Shown piece by piece: positions 23,362 through 35,660 of a DNA stretch of 64,000 bases; within the stretch, counting starts at the first letter, position 1; every line of letters begins with the position of its first letter. The position numbers and the translations under genes were made by a program. Origin of the DNA: Manihot esculenta (lineage: Eukaryota; Streptophyta; Magnoliopsida; Malpighiales; Euphorbiaceae); the NCBI RefSeq assembly GCF_001659605.2, contig NC_035169.2, forward strand, positions 19,344,263-19,408,262. Direction: 5' to 3'. Under the pieces are notes generated by a model, which did no database searches, had not been told where the DNA came from, and was given only the letters and a program-made list of their open reading frames with translations.

Positions 23362-26300
23362 ATGAATGGAACCCTAGCTGCCACCTTCTCTTCTTCCTCC
23401 ATCACATTCTCTTCGACTGAATAGATTATTGCTCCACCCACTATGGCTACTGCTGTGAATCCAGCACCACCATTTAATCTCACCCATCAACTTCCAATCA
23501 AATTGACTTCAACAAACTTCCTGCTGTGGTGAACTCAATTTCTTCCTATGATTCAAAGTTGTGGCTTGGAGCATCATCTCAATAGCTCTCAATCAATTCT
23601 TGAATGACTCCCTAATAATGAATTAAATCCAACGTAGCAAACCTAGATGCATCAAGATTATATGATACTTAGTTGGATTGTGGATTCGATTTCTGAGAGT
23701 GCCTTGCCATAGATCATTGGCACTGAGACAGCTAGTGAAGCTTAGGATAAACTGATTTCGACGTATACTAAGGCATAAAAATCAAAGATTCGTGATTTGA
23801 AAAATCAATTAGTGAATCTTCATCGTGGACCAGATTCAATTGAAACTTATGTTCAAAAAGAAAAGGGAATTGCTGACATGCTAGCAGCTCTGGATCATTG
23901 TATCAGTGATGATGATCTTGTTGAGTATATTAAGGGTGGTCTTGGTCTATCATATAAACCCTTTACACGAGCCTTGGATGTTACACAAGCTGAAATTTCC
24001 TTTGATACTTTATATGGTTTATTGCTGACTGAAGAACGACAATAACAAATTGATGGCACTGATGTCATCTCCTAACTGCACATTTTGGACAATCTCAGCC
24101 CCAATATGGGCGAGGACGAGGTAAAAGGCAGCGTGGTCGTAGTGTTAGACCCGGTGGGTACGGTGGTTATTCGTACTCACGATTTGGTGGTCATACACAA
24201 GCTTTTTCTTCTGGAAATCATGCCATCCTTGGACCTTCTCTGAATTCATCTATGAACACACAATCAGCCTCTTTGGATGGAAATTCCATTACTTGTTTTA
24301 ATTGTAGAGGTCATGGACATGTCTCTTGCATTTGCCCATCTCCAAAGACCAATAACACAAACCATGGATTTTCTCATCCATCTTCTCACCTGGCCAATAC
24401 CATCCCTTCCTCTCTTCAATACAGACCTTAGCTTATGGACAGCGGCACCACACATCATCTGACTGCAAATTTAGACAACCTTGCTATTCACTCTGAATAT
24501 CAAGTTCCTAAAGAAGATTTTTTAGGTAATGATTCTAAATTACCCATCTCTCATATTGGTTCGTTTACTTTAGATATTGCATGTTTTCATAGCTACCCAA
24601 AATTTGTTATCTGTTCATTTGTTTGCTAATTCTAATCTTGTCTCTGTTGAATTTTTTCCTGACTATTATCTTTTCAAGGATTTGGAAACGAGGGCAACAC
24701 TGTTCAAAGGCCTGAGTAAGGATGGTTTGTATCCATTCCTTATAGAGTTGCTGTCATGGTCTATCATTCAAGCAAATTCAACATCATTGAGTACTTGGCA
24801 TGCCCGCCTCTATCATGCTTCATTGTCTACTGTTCGTCATTTAATTTCATCTAGTGTTATTGATTCTTCCAATAAGTCTAGTAGTTCATTGTGTCAAGCT
24901 TGTGTTACGAGTAAAATTCATAACTTACCCTTTCCTGTCTCCACTTCTTCTGTTAGTGGACCACTTGATTTAATATGTTGGGATGTTTGGGGTCCTACCC
25001 CTATTTTTTCAATTGATGGATATCAATATTATGTTATCTTTTTTTACCACTAAAGCAAATACTCATAGATATATTTTATGCCGAATAAATTTGATGTGCT
25101 TGATATTTTTCATCAATTTCGATTACAAGTTGAGAAATTTTTTGACCGTTCTATTAAATAATTTCAAGCAAATTAGGGAGGTGAATTTCACTCTCTTACT
25201 TCCTATATGCACACTCATGGTATTAACTAACGGGTTTCATGTTCGCACACTCCTAAACAAAATGGGTGCGCTGAATGAAAGCATCGGCATATTACTGAAA
25301 TAGGTCGTGCTCTTCTATTTCATGCTAATGTCCCAAAATCCTTTTGGACATATGCCTTTGATACAGCGGTTTATCTTATTAGTCGCCTTCCTACACCAAA
25401 ATTGCATCACAAGATTTCATATAAAATTTTATTTCGGGACACACTTGACTATTCTTCTCTTCGTGCTTTTGGTTATCTGTGTTATCCTTGGTTACGCCCG
25501 TATGCTAAACATAAGTTGAATCTTCATTCTACTCCTTGTATTTTTCTTGGTTATAGTTGTACACATAAAGGGTGTAAATGCTATGATCGCCTCTACTAAG
25601 AAATTATTTATCTCATGCCATGTTTTGTTTGATGAACTGGTGTTTCCTTTTCGAACAGCTGATGATGTGTGTACTGTCTCTCCTCAACAACCAAACATAC
25701 CTCTTACTATAACAGCTCCCATTTTCCCTATCGCGACCACCACGGTGTTTATCACTACCTTGTCGAGAACCTTACCACCATCTTTAGCCTCTTCACCACC
25801 AACTACGACACCTGGTCTTGGCATTCAAGTTGATACTATTGCTCCTCTTCTACACTAGAGCCATCCACAATCAGCCCGTCGCTCCTGCTCCACGGGCACC
25901 CAGCAGAACTTATATCATGGTTACTTAAGCATAAACGGGTTCTCTTAAGCCTGAATGTTTTGAGTCTTAGTTTGTTCCCGTACCTTCTGGTTCTGACCCA
26001 ACATTTACACTCAAGCTCTGAAACAACTTGAATAGCGTGCTGCCATGACTATAGAATATAATGCTTTGATAAAAAAACAGCACCTGGCTATTGCTCCCTC
26101 CATATGAAGCAAATAATATTGTCAGGTGTATAGGTGTTTAAGACGAAGACAAATGCTGATGGATTGATTGAACGGTACAAGGCTCAGCTAGTGGCCAAGG
26201 GTTATCATCAATGCCTAAGTATTGACTTTGTTGGTACTTTCAGTCCGGTTGTGAAACCCACCACCGTACGTCTGCTATTATCTATGGCAGTCTCACAAGA

Positions 26301-27518
26301 TTGGGTTGTTCATGAACTTGCCATTTCAAATGCTTTTCTTCATGGAAAGCTACTTGGCATTATGTACATGATCCAACCACATGGGTTTGTCAATCTGACT
26401 TATCTAGAGGATTTTTCCAAACTTGAGAAGTCCATTTATAGACTCAAGCAGGCTCCTCATGTGTGGAATCAATGTTTGATTGATGCTTTGCGTAAATTTG
26501 GTTTTAAGGGTTCCAAAAAAAATTCCTCTCTCTTCCATTGGTCTTCAGGTAATGCTAACCTTTTCTGTTTAATTTATGTGGATGACATCATTATTTTTAG
26601 GACTTCCGTTGCTCTTGTTCAACATTTAATCAAGCGTTTAGAGTCTCATTTCTCCTTATGAGATTTGGGAAAATTAAAGTACTTTTTGGGAATTGAAGCT
26701 CTTTAGCAACCTGATGGATTATTGTTACATCAAACTAAGTATACTCATACTTGCTCATATTGGAATGCTTGGTTGTAGTGACATTCCAATGCCTATACTC
26801 TCCACTAAAAAATTATTTGCTACTGAAAGTGCATCCTTTCATGATGATACATTATTTCGTAGCATAGTAGGTGCTCTTCAATATCTTACCTTCACACGAC
26901 CTTACATCTCCTTCGTAGTTAACAAACTCTCACAGTTCATGCATTGTCCGAGTGAGAATCATTCGGCTGCTATAAAGCACATACCGCTATTTAAAGAGTA
27001 CATCCTCTTATGTTCTCCTACTCCCACGCAACAATTCCTTGAGGCTGCATGGATTCTATGATGCTGATTGGGGTGGAAATCTAGATGATCGAAAATCTAC
27101 AATGAGATTTGGTATTTATCTTGGGTCTACATTAGTTTCTTGGAACTCATTGAAACAACGCTCAGTTTCATGATCCTCTATTGAGGTTGAGTACAGATTG
27201 CTTGATGCCTCTACTAGTGAGTTGATTTGGATTCAGTATCTTCTTCATGAGATTGGCCTTCCTTATACTTCTCAACCACAACTATGGCGTGACAACTTGA
27301 TCGCTACCTATTTCACTATGAATCCTGTTTTTCACTCTCACACAAAATATATGGATATTAATTTTCACTTCATTCGTGATCTTGTTCAGAAGAAACAATT
27401 TCAAGTTCAATATATCTCTTTCCATGATCAGATAGCCGACATTCTTACAGAACCTCTTTCCAAGGACCGGTTTCGGCAGTTGCACAGTAAGTTGAACGTT
27501 TATCCTAGTTCAATTTGA
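23362..27518 (+). pseudogene. gag-pol of the copia element, decayed
   Basis: A gag start-like ATG is at 23362. A gag core survives at 23797-24045, and a CCHC zinc knuckle (C-x2-C-x4-H-x4-C) near 24290-24330. The protease motif LMDSGTTHH is at about 24432. The integrase zinc-finger region (HARLYHAS ... CQAC) is at about 24800-24905, and the RT with VVKPTTVRLLLS and YVDDII at about 26240-26590. The RNase H end (HTKYMDINFHF, DQIADILTEPL) runs to the stop at 27516-27518. The segments lie in different frames, and stops are frequent between them. Enzymatic function is lost. Confidence 0.85.
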
Positions 27519-27525
27519 GGGGGAA

Positions 27526-27653
27526 TGATACGATTATGCTATTATATTTGTATTGCGATACTTATAAGGGTACTTTTGTAATTATAGTCATTTAGCTCTT
27601 GTATACATATACTACTCTTACGTAATGGAAATTTTTTATTACCAATTCTTTCA
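27526..27653 (+). repeat. 3' LTR of the copia element
   Basis: 128 bp, TGATACGATT...TTCTTTCA, preceded by the purine tract GAGGGGGAA (27517-27525) and followed by TCTAG. Confidence 0.9.
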
Positions 27654-27922
27654 TCTAGCTTGGAAGTCAAGGTGAATATGATGAATATGATTCAATTTCT
27701 TTTATAAATATATATTTAGAGGAGAAATGATAGAAGTCCACGAAAAGGACTGAATTTATATATAAGTGGGTAGGCAGTAACCATAATGGCATTTTTAATT
27801 CTCATTCGGCTCATCTTATCACATCTTTGTATCTTTCAACAGTCAAATATCTTCTCCTCTTTTCTTCTATTCCCATTAGCTTGATTTATATGTTTTTAGG
27901 AAACTTTTGGCGTTTGAGGAAG
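27654..27922 (+). other. Promoter-like DNA upstream of the MYB fragment
   Basis: About 270 bp containing TTATATATAAG (about 27757-27767) and a pyrimidine-rich stretch before the ATG. It resembles the upstream region of the parental MYB gene carried along with its first exon; this is inference. Confidence 0.3.
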
Positions 27923-28055
27923 ATGGGTAGAAAACTATACTTGGACAAAGTTAGGTTAAAGAAGGCGCCATAAACAACAGAGAAGGATAAGAAACTCATC
28001 AACTTCATCCTCACCAATGGACAATGTTGCTGGAGATCTGTGCCTAACCTTGCAG
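27923..28055 (+). pseudogene. R2R3-MYB exon 1 fragment with an in-frame stop
   Basis: The frame opens MGRKLYLDKVRLKKAP, then a TAA (27971-27973) where family members have the first tryptophan of R2, then TTEKDKKLINFILTNG and CCWRSVPNLAG. The segment is 133 bp and ends CAG|GTTACT, matching the usual length and phase of R2R3-MYB exon 1. The expected second exon (RCGKSCRLRW-type) is not found downstream. A weak GGAAAAGTTGGCAG similarity at about 28099 after an acceptor-like CAG leaves only a 35-bp gap, too short for an intron. This is a dead gene piece related to MYB factors of the LINFILTNGQCCWR type. Confidence 0.75.
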
Positions 28056-30017
28056 GTTACTATTCTTTAATTGCCCTTTTTCTTTTGCAGCAAACGAATT
28101 GGAAAAGTTGGCAGAATATTCTATCAGAAAATGAAACTTCATTTGCTAAAGCTAGCAGAATATCATGTCTTTCAATGTTGCTTGTTATTTTACTTGGTTT
28201 TACTATTTGTTACAAATCGTGATAGCTTTACAGTCCACTAGTCTTTCCCTCTCCATTATTTTAGGATTTTTATTCATCTGTTGATGATTGTTATTGGTCT
28301 TTAAAAACTTTTGGGTATTTGCATTTGTAAAAGAATCTATTTTCTAATCAAATATTACTTAATTTATTATCATTGGGTTGCCTCGTGAATCCATTTGTTG
28401 GCTTAAACAGAGGCAGCATTGTATTAAATTTTCATATAATAAAATAATGTCTTGGATGGTGTTTTCTATGTTGTAGTTTATGATAACAATTGTACAATTT
28501 CTTTCTCTACACTGTCGTTTAAGCTTTTAGATAGGTTAGTAGCTCAAGCTCTTACGATAATTGCTTTAACAAATTAAACTTTTACCCAATTGTATTCACT
28601 CAAATAGCCAACAAACTTTAACAAATAGAGTAAAGACTGATCAAAGGAAAAAAGATTCTCACTTTGAAGGTATGATTGCTAGTTTCCTAGCTCACTAAAA
28701 ATTTTATGGCAAAGTTCATATATAGTGAATGGAGAAATGAAGTTGCTCTAGGTGTAAAGATTTTTATGGCAAAGATTCTTACCTCCTGTAGATAAACCAT
28801 GAAAGTTAGGATCTCCTCGTAATAGGTTGAAATCTAATAGTTTATTTATTTCTTCAAATTTCATTAACTTATTGTGAGAACATGACTAAATTCTAGATTG
28901 ATTTGGATTCAAGCTAGGGCAATTTGCTTAAGTAAAAATCTATTTGAAGTTAGAAGAAACTGAGGCCAAGAGGTATTTGCAAGGTGTTTCTAATTGCAAA
29001 GTGATATTGGACTATATTTATATCATGAAATGTGCTAGAGGTGGAAGCTTTTCTAAAGGTGACTTAAAACGATTTGGGAATATTGAGTTGAGACCCTCGT
29101 GCAGGAGTCTTGAACTATGGGCAGGTAAGATATTTTTAGCTTTTTATTCCATTGCTACATTAGTTGACTTGGACATTTCCTATTATTTTAGAGTTTTGAC
29201 TATGAATGAGCTTTTTTTAACTTTTTCTCCTAAGCTTTGTTGAGACTTACATTACATAATCCAAAATCTAATTTTGATTCATGGTAGACCTGCTTTCCTA
29301 TGTTATGGTTTGTTTTCTCTAGATAAATTCTTGTAATACTGTTATGTTATGACTGAAATTAAGAAGATGTCAAGATATACTACCCTACTGCTGCACAACG
29401 CCAGAGGAGAATTTGATTGAATGTTCATGAGTATTTTTAACTTGTCTTTTATGCAGGTTGTATACTTGAATATTGATTCAAATTTGGGAAATGTCAGATA
29501 AATAAACAGAACTGTGCTGAATTATTTAATACATTAATATAAATTAGCTTATATTTAATATATTAATATAAATTATTTTATTTTTATAATCTAATTATAT
29601 TTTTATATTTAGTGTAGATATAATTTTGTAAATGGTTAAAGAAATGAAAGTGATTTTATTTTAAAAATTTCTTTAAAAAACTCAGAGAATATTATTATTA
29701 TCGAATTATTTCAATATTTATATATTTCTTGACATATATAAAATAAAATCGAGTATTTATTGTTAATTTTTTTTCGAAACAATTATTGTAACATTGTTGG
29801 CTTTCATACGAATTCTCTATTATGAATGAGTTTTATTTATAAATTTTAATTACATATTTTAATTTAATTATATTAAAAATACATAATTAAATAATAATAA
29901 TAATTAATGTGATTTTTAATAAATATTGGTAATTTTATAACAATAATGTTTATTTTGTCATTATTAATCTTTCACAATTATTTCTTTTGTTATTATCATT
30001 TATTTAATGACTAAATA
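28056..30017. other. AT-rich intergenic DNA
   Basis: No supported gene. A 99-codon frame at 28944-29243 has no recognisable domain. From about 29520 the sequence becomes extremely AT-rich. Confidence 0.45.
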
Positions 30018-30360
30018 TTTCATTTGAAATAATTTTTAATGGTCATTTAATTTAAATTTAGCAACTATATTCTCTCTTATCAATGGTAATTATTTTTTTT
30101 TAACACTCAATTACATTATTAATAAATATTAATAATAATATAAGCGGTCATTATATTTAAAATAATGGTTATCTAATTTAATTTTCAATAATCAAATTCT
30201 CTCTTGTTAATGATTATTACTTTTAACAATCATATATTTTCATCATTAATAAATAGTAACGATAATATTAGCAAATATATTTAAAATAAGAGTCATAAAA
30301 TTTAAATTTAACGATCATATTTTTTTGTTAATAATTAGCAACGAGTTAATAATTATTAAC
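30018..30360. repeat. Diverged tandem repeats of about 120-130 bp, three copies
   Basis: Three successive blocks begin with ATTT-AAATAA, then a GGTCAT-like or GGTTAT-like word, then a CTCTCTT-rich middle, then AATAAATA-TAA. Starts are near 30018, 30150 and 30270. Homology is by eye and the AT bias weakens it. Confidence 0.4.
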
Positions 30361-30560
30361 GAAAGTAGTAATAGTCGTTAATAATATACTTTTAACGATC
30401 AATTTCAATGTTCTCATTATTAATAATAAAGATTGATATTATGGCACTGTCATTAAAAATTTTAGTGATAGAAGATCTAACAAGTTTATCTATGAATAAT
30501 TATACAATCAATATTAATTTTTAATTTATAATGAGAAATTTTTCTCTTATTAAAAAATAT

Positions 30561-30573
30561 TTTTCTTGTAGTG
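30561..30573 (+). mobile_element. CACTA-type transposon end
   Basis: TTTTCTTGTAGTG is the reverse complement of CACTACAAGAAAA, the terminal inverted repeat of En/Spm-type DNA transposons. The matching left end was not found, so only a fragment can be claimed. The AT-rich repeats to the left may be its subterminal region. Confidence 0.5.
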
Positions 30574-30934
30574 AACAACTTGACTAAGAGATAAGGAGCA
30601 CATCACAAGGCTATACAATGGAATGAGGGAAAGACCGACGATGGTATTGGTACAAGAGCAGCAAGTTGACTGGAGATTGAGATTGAGAGAGAGCGCATGC
30701 GAGAGAGCGACATTGAAAATATTGGAGGGAGAGGAAACTGTCTTTTATTGTTTTTTTTTATAGTATTTTGTTACCTTATTTTTTAGGGATGATAAATTTT
30801 GTTAAATAGAAACCGAATATTTCACCCATTCGTAGAATCATAGAATTTTAGTGATGGATAATAAATTTAATCTTTAATACTACACTATTACGATCACTTA
30901 TACCTTTCGTGAAAAATGATCACTAAAATTTCAA

Positions 30935-30946
30935 TTTCTTGTAGTG
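30935..30946 (+). mobile_element. Second CACTA-type transposon end
   Basis: TTTCTTGTAGTG, preceded by ATGATCACTAAAATT, resembles the sequence before the end at 30573. It suggests two related non-autonomous copies or a partial duplication. No left terminus was recognised. Confidence 0.4.
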
Positions 30947-32187
30947 TATAATGGATTATTCATTTGGAAAATCCTATGTTGAAGTTCTTTAAGATTCTTT
31001 ACATGATACTTTCTTAGAAATGCATTTTCCAACTTCTATAATCTAACTATAAAATTTGTGATCTTATACTTTATGATCTCAACTTTTGAAAATCTTTAAA
31101 TTTGTGAGGTTTCATCGGAATGATTGCAACATTGAGGAAAAATTGCAACATTGAGGAAAATCTCTGACTACAAATGCTACTTTTCTTTGGTGTGAAATGG
31201 CAACACCTCTTCATTACTTCCAGATTTTTATAATATTCTTTCTTCTATTTTTATCTCTAATTTATATAACTCAGCCACAACTTCATCTAAACTTTTCATT
31301 AAAGTCTCATTTGAGTCTTTCAAACATTCTAAGTCATTTTTTGTATAATTCCCTTTCATTCACATTATCAATTACCACTTTATAAAAACATTTTAAGTAC
31401 CTTATCACATGCAATACATCTTCAGCTTCAGTTTCTTTCTTAGTATGTGGCTTGAAACTATGTTGTTCATGCCATCCAAATTTATCTTTAAATATTACCT
31501 GTGCTAGAAAACTTAGTTGATGATCTTGACTAAACTTTTCACACACATACTTTGCTAGGGATAATCTTAACTTTTCTAGTATTTCCTTAAGTATTGCATT
31601 AAATTGAACAATCACAACAACTAGCTCTTCATTCTCTATTGGTTACTACAAATACTTTGGAGGTTCTCCTTTTAACCTCACAATTTCTTTTCTTGAAGAC
31701 TTCTCTTATCTTCTTTCTAGTGGAGTCACTACTCAGCACTCTCTCAATAGGTTCTCTTTATCTATAGATCTCATACTTTCTCAGCAATTCTACTTTATTT
31801 AGAAATTTTACAATACTTTCTCAATGGATCTTTTCTTTTCAAATATGGAGATGTAACACATGCAAATAGCTAAATAGCTTTCTTGATACCAAGCAACTTA
31901 CCTCGGATTTAACCAAGCTCTGAATTCTTGGCTTTGAAACTCCTATACATTCTTGGATTGCGTATCAGGCTCCGACTCCAAGCTCTTTCAACTTGAGAGC
32001 TGCCACTTTTAACCTTGGACTTGATTTCTTTGAACCAAGCCCAACTCTAATCTTGACTTTTCTAAACAAGACTCTAAATCTTGAGCTTTGATCTTAACCC
32101 TTTTGAACCAGGCTCTAAACTTGACTCTTCTTAACCAAGCTCTAGGACCACTTTGTTAGCAAAACGTGGTGGGCTCTGATACCACTT
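30947..32187 (-). mobile_element. Eroded internal region of a minus-strand copia-type element
   Basis: Lies inside a 388-bp LTR and its primer site (minus-strand TGGTATCAGAGC, 32173-32184). A minus-strand frame at 31615-31334 (93 codons) has no domain I recognise. The 31860-32160 stretch is built of repeated CAAGCTCT-like and CTTGA-like words. The left boundary is unknown. Confidence 0.35.
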
Positions 32188-32575
32188 TGTTAGGTAGAAA
32201 CCATGATGAGCTCTGTTACTGATTCATTAGAAATACTCTAATACCGCTTTATTTGATAAAAACTCTAATACAACTTTATTGGAGAGGAAAGGGATATTAC
32301 TCAAGGAAATATTAGAAAGAGAGAAGGAATATAAAAGCAAACATATATTATAAGCAATAATAACACTCTCCACTAAACTCTACTCTTCACAAAACACAGT
32401 ATTTATAGGCACACAATAATGACTATTCAACACTTCTAAATCTTGACATTCTAAGTAATTCTTGATATTATAAGACATTAACTATGTTTATGAAATCACA
32501 TCAATAGCTAGACATAAAGAACTTAACCATAAAAAACTTAGCCAAATGCTAATTAGATTCATACATTATTTAACA
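32188..32575 (-). repeat. LTR of a minus-strand copia-type element
   Basis: 388 bp with inverted ends TGTTAGG...TTTAACA. On the minus strand it is followed by AAG and then the methionine-tRNA primer site, a layout common in copia elements. No second LTR is visible and the outer flank is ATCTT, so the element is truncated. Confidence 0.6.
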
Positions 32576-34271
32576 ATCTTTTTATTTTGTGTTCGGAAAA
32601 GCTTGCTCATGCAAATATAGGTCACTTTTGTCTTTATCTAGTAGTTCACTTCTCACTTGTATATTTCTTTGCTGATAATGGTTTGTTAGTGAAGCATATC
32701 CGAATTATATTTAGGTGAATTACTATAAGTATCTGCAATGTTAGAAAATTTATTAGTTTGTTTCTATTTGAGAATCATTCAATTAGAATGTTTTCATATT
32801 TTATAAAATTTAACTCTTTAGTGTTTTTTATTAAAAAATCATTAACCACTTTAAATATATTTAGATTATTAATCTCTATAATTTTAATTATATATATTAT
32901 TTACTCTATAATAAATTAATTAAATTGAGTAATAATTTCTTTAACAAAATGATTAAAGTGGTTGAGTTCATAAAAGTAAGAGGTTTTAATTGTGTGATTT
33001 GAAAAACAATAAATTATTAAATTTTCTATTTTACCGCCTTTTAGTGACATCAACTATCGCACTAAATCTTCAAGTGGCCATATTGGTCATTTCCAGCAAC
33101 CGAGGGAAGCGAGAATGAGACCAATCACCTCCTCCCAGCCTAGCTTCGTTTTCCAATCAACATTACTCACTTTGGTAAAGCTTTTCGACAAGTAAAATAT
33201 ACAGAATTAAAGCAGTTAGTATAATTTACTTTATTTTAAAATTATACAAATTTATTAATAATAATAGTAATAAGTTATTACTTTTATCTCCTAATAGGAG
33301 TTTAATTATTTAGAAGCTAAACTCATAAAATTCAAGTGTTAATTTAAAAGCAAATAAAGGTAGAACTAACAAATGTCTTTTCATGCCAAATAGAGAGGCT
33401 AAATTGATACATCTTTATAAAGTTGAAGTATTAAATAAAAAAGAAAACGAGATTCTCAAATGAGTTTCCAGGTAAAATATAAGGATCAAAAATGCTTTCA
33501 GCCATCCGTGATGTATAAACCATTGGATTAGCAAGTTAATCTCCAAAGGACCTTGCTAGCAATCAAGCACAAAGTAACTGTTAGTTTAGGATGTACCCAT
33601 AAAAAAAAAAAAGAGGGAAAAAAAGAGAAAAGGAGCTGGGTTCAGCCAGATCATTGCAATGATAAGAGAAGTTTAAATATTTCAATAGTGCATCAATCAT
33701 GAGAAAGACAAATGAAAACTATGTTTGAGAAGTAAAGAATACATGCTCTAAAATGGTCAATCAACATTAATCACTATTACTGGTTATTCTTTAGTAGTCT
33801 CCCTCAAAAGAGTTTCACACTAGTAAATCAAACAAACACTTTTACAATCTGCTGAAAAGAAAAACCTATTCAAGGGAAACAACATACTTGGCTATCACAG
33901 AAATGGGAGAAAAAAGAACCAAAAATAATGGGATTTTTTTTTTTTTTTTTTTGAAAAGAATGTTCATTCTTTTTGTGTCACCAGAGATGCATGATACAGT
34001 AATTTTGCGTATACCGAGCAATCTGATTATACATCTTAATCAAATTCCAAGAAAGAAAAAACCTATACCATAAAATCTTCAAAGCTCGAACCTTAGATAG
34101 AATTCCTTCTGACTGCACTCTACCATAAATTCATCAAAAAAGGCAAACCAGTTAGCTCTAATCAAATTCTCATATAAACTGAAACATCTAGGCAAGGGAA
34201 GTGTACAAAAATCACTTAATCGGATATTAGTTCACCTACAATAATCTCTTGGCATTCACATCATAATCATC
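32576..34271. other. Spacer grading into the 3' untranslated region of the RNA-binding-protein gene
   Basis: AT-rich, with an A-rich run (33600-33640) and a 19-T run at 33934-33952 (poly-A on the gene strand). No gene is recognised. The part nearest 34271 is probably 3' UTR of the minus-strand gene; no clear AATAAA was identified. Confidence 0.35.
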
Positions 34272-34285
34272 CTAACCAGCAATTC
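34272..34285 (-). other. Vestigial last coding exon of the RNA-binding-protein gene
   Basis: On the minus strand, the acceptor TTTGTTTCAG at 34295-34286 is followed by GAATTGCTGGTTAG. Joined in phase to the G ending the previous exon (donor GTAATT at 35650), it encodes Gly-Ile-Ala-Gly-stop, close to the RGIA-type ending I recall for plant relatives. It is now 3' UTR because a TAA at 35663-35661 precedes it. Confidence 0.55.
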
Positions 34286-35356
34286 CTGAAACAAACAGTA
34301 ACAACAGAATGTAAACTTGTCACAATAACAGTAAACTAGAATAGCAATTTGTTTCCACAAAATGTATTTAAGCAACTTAACATTTCATTTGAGCCAAGGG
34401 AATTAAACATGGGAAAGGGTTTCCTTTACTCATTAGATTTACGAGTCTTAGACTTGGTTCATGTTGTGAGTCTGTTTTGAGTGTAAATTCAAACTACGGA
34501 GTAAAATTTCAAGTCTGCCTCAAATAAGTATGCATCAATATTCATGAATTAATCAATTAAAAAAAGTGCTTTCATTAAAGAAATGAATCTAAAATCATAT
34601 CGTATCCAAAACCCCTTATTTGAAGTTCTTCTGCCCAGAGTATTAGTATATTTCAAAAGGAAAGCAACAAAAAACCATAAGTGGGGGCTAAGTCAGTCTA
34701 CATAGGAAACCCCCATTTTGTTTTTCAAGAGGAAACTTGCAGGTAATAATTAGAATACACACAAATGCCATCCATTTTTTGAATACCTATAAGTGTGGAT
34801 GATATTTGGCCAACAACCACATTCATCTAATCCCTAGTTTACTAAATTTCAAGAGAAATTAAATAAATAAAATCCAGTTCATTCATTGATTATTAATGTG
34901 CAGGAGAGGTCAGTCATGTTTTGAGTCTCTATATCCCCGTAATAGAAAAAACAATATCAAGGAAATGCCAACTTTCAGGAAAGCATGAATGAAGTTCCAT
35001 TTCTGTCTGATGTGACAAAAAGGATCAAATAAAGGACATCACAATACATGAGGCTGAGGCACCCTGCTTTGTGTGGGTCAGAAATATTGAATACGGAGTC
35101 TAATAATGGCCAAATATCCCTTGTACGGTTCTATATTTACTAAATGACACCTACCATGCACGGCTAAGCAATTATAAATCAAGAACATTTCTAAGTCTCT
35201 AAAGGAGATTCAGTTTGATGAGTAAAGCAAACAACTGATAGTGCAGCAAGCAAAAGATTGCTACATTTAAAACACAAATAATTTGCTAGTGATGTACAAT
35301 TAGCAAATCAGTAATCTAACATAGGGGTCAAAGAGCACACTATTGAACTTTTTTTT

Positions 35357-35387
35357 GGGGGGTTGGGTTGTGTTGGGGGGGGGGGGG
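35357..35387 (+). other. G-run tract with quadruplex potential in an intron
   Basis: Runs of 6, 3 and 13 G separated by short T/G spacers lie in the 1365-bp last intron, on the strand opposite the transcript, so they appear as C-runs in the pre-mRNA. The tract is probably unstable in length. Confidence 0.5.
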
Positions 35388-35660
35388 AGAGGAGTGGAAA
35401 AAAGCTGCTAAACTCATATGACTTCTTTTTATGTGCTTATAATGCAAATGAATGGACTACATATACAATTGCTGAATCAATTGTGTTATACACTTGGCCA
35501 TAAAATTAAAGTTAAATATGAAGCAATTCCACCAGAACATCTAATGCAAGAGGCTGATGTGTACACTTCCGCAATATTTTTTTTTATTGTGGGGCGGGAG
35601 GTACTCTTAGTGAAGAAGTTGAAAAGAATAAATAGAAAGGGCAAAATTACCTCTATTTGC

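Larger units (their letters stand above)
23166..27653 (+). mobile_element. Degenerate but complete Ty1/copia element (Ale/Retrofit-like)
   Basis: A 4.5-kb element with short LTRs at 23166-23323 and 27526-27653, flanked by an exact 5-bp duplication TCTAG (23161-23165 and 27654-27658). The primer site TGGTATCAGAGC and purine tract are in place. Domain order is gag, protease, integrase, RT, RNase H, which is the copia order. The short LTRs and gag motifs suggest the Ale/Retrofit lineage. Many stops and frameshifts mean no product. Confidence 0.92.

Noticed and set aside
28944..29243. 99-codon frame as possible MYB exon 2
   Set aside because: No RCGKSCRLRW or RPDLKRG motif, and the distance and phase do not fit.
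35355..35400. Poly-G tract as an organelle or vector junction
   Set aside because: Sequence on both sides is continuous AT-rich intron with no organelle or vector features.
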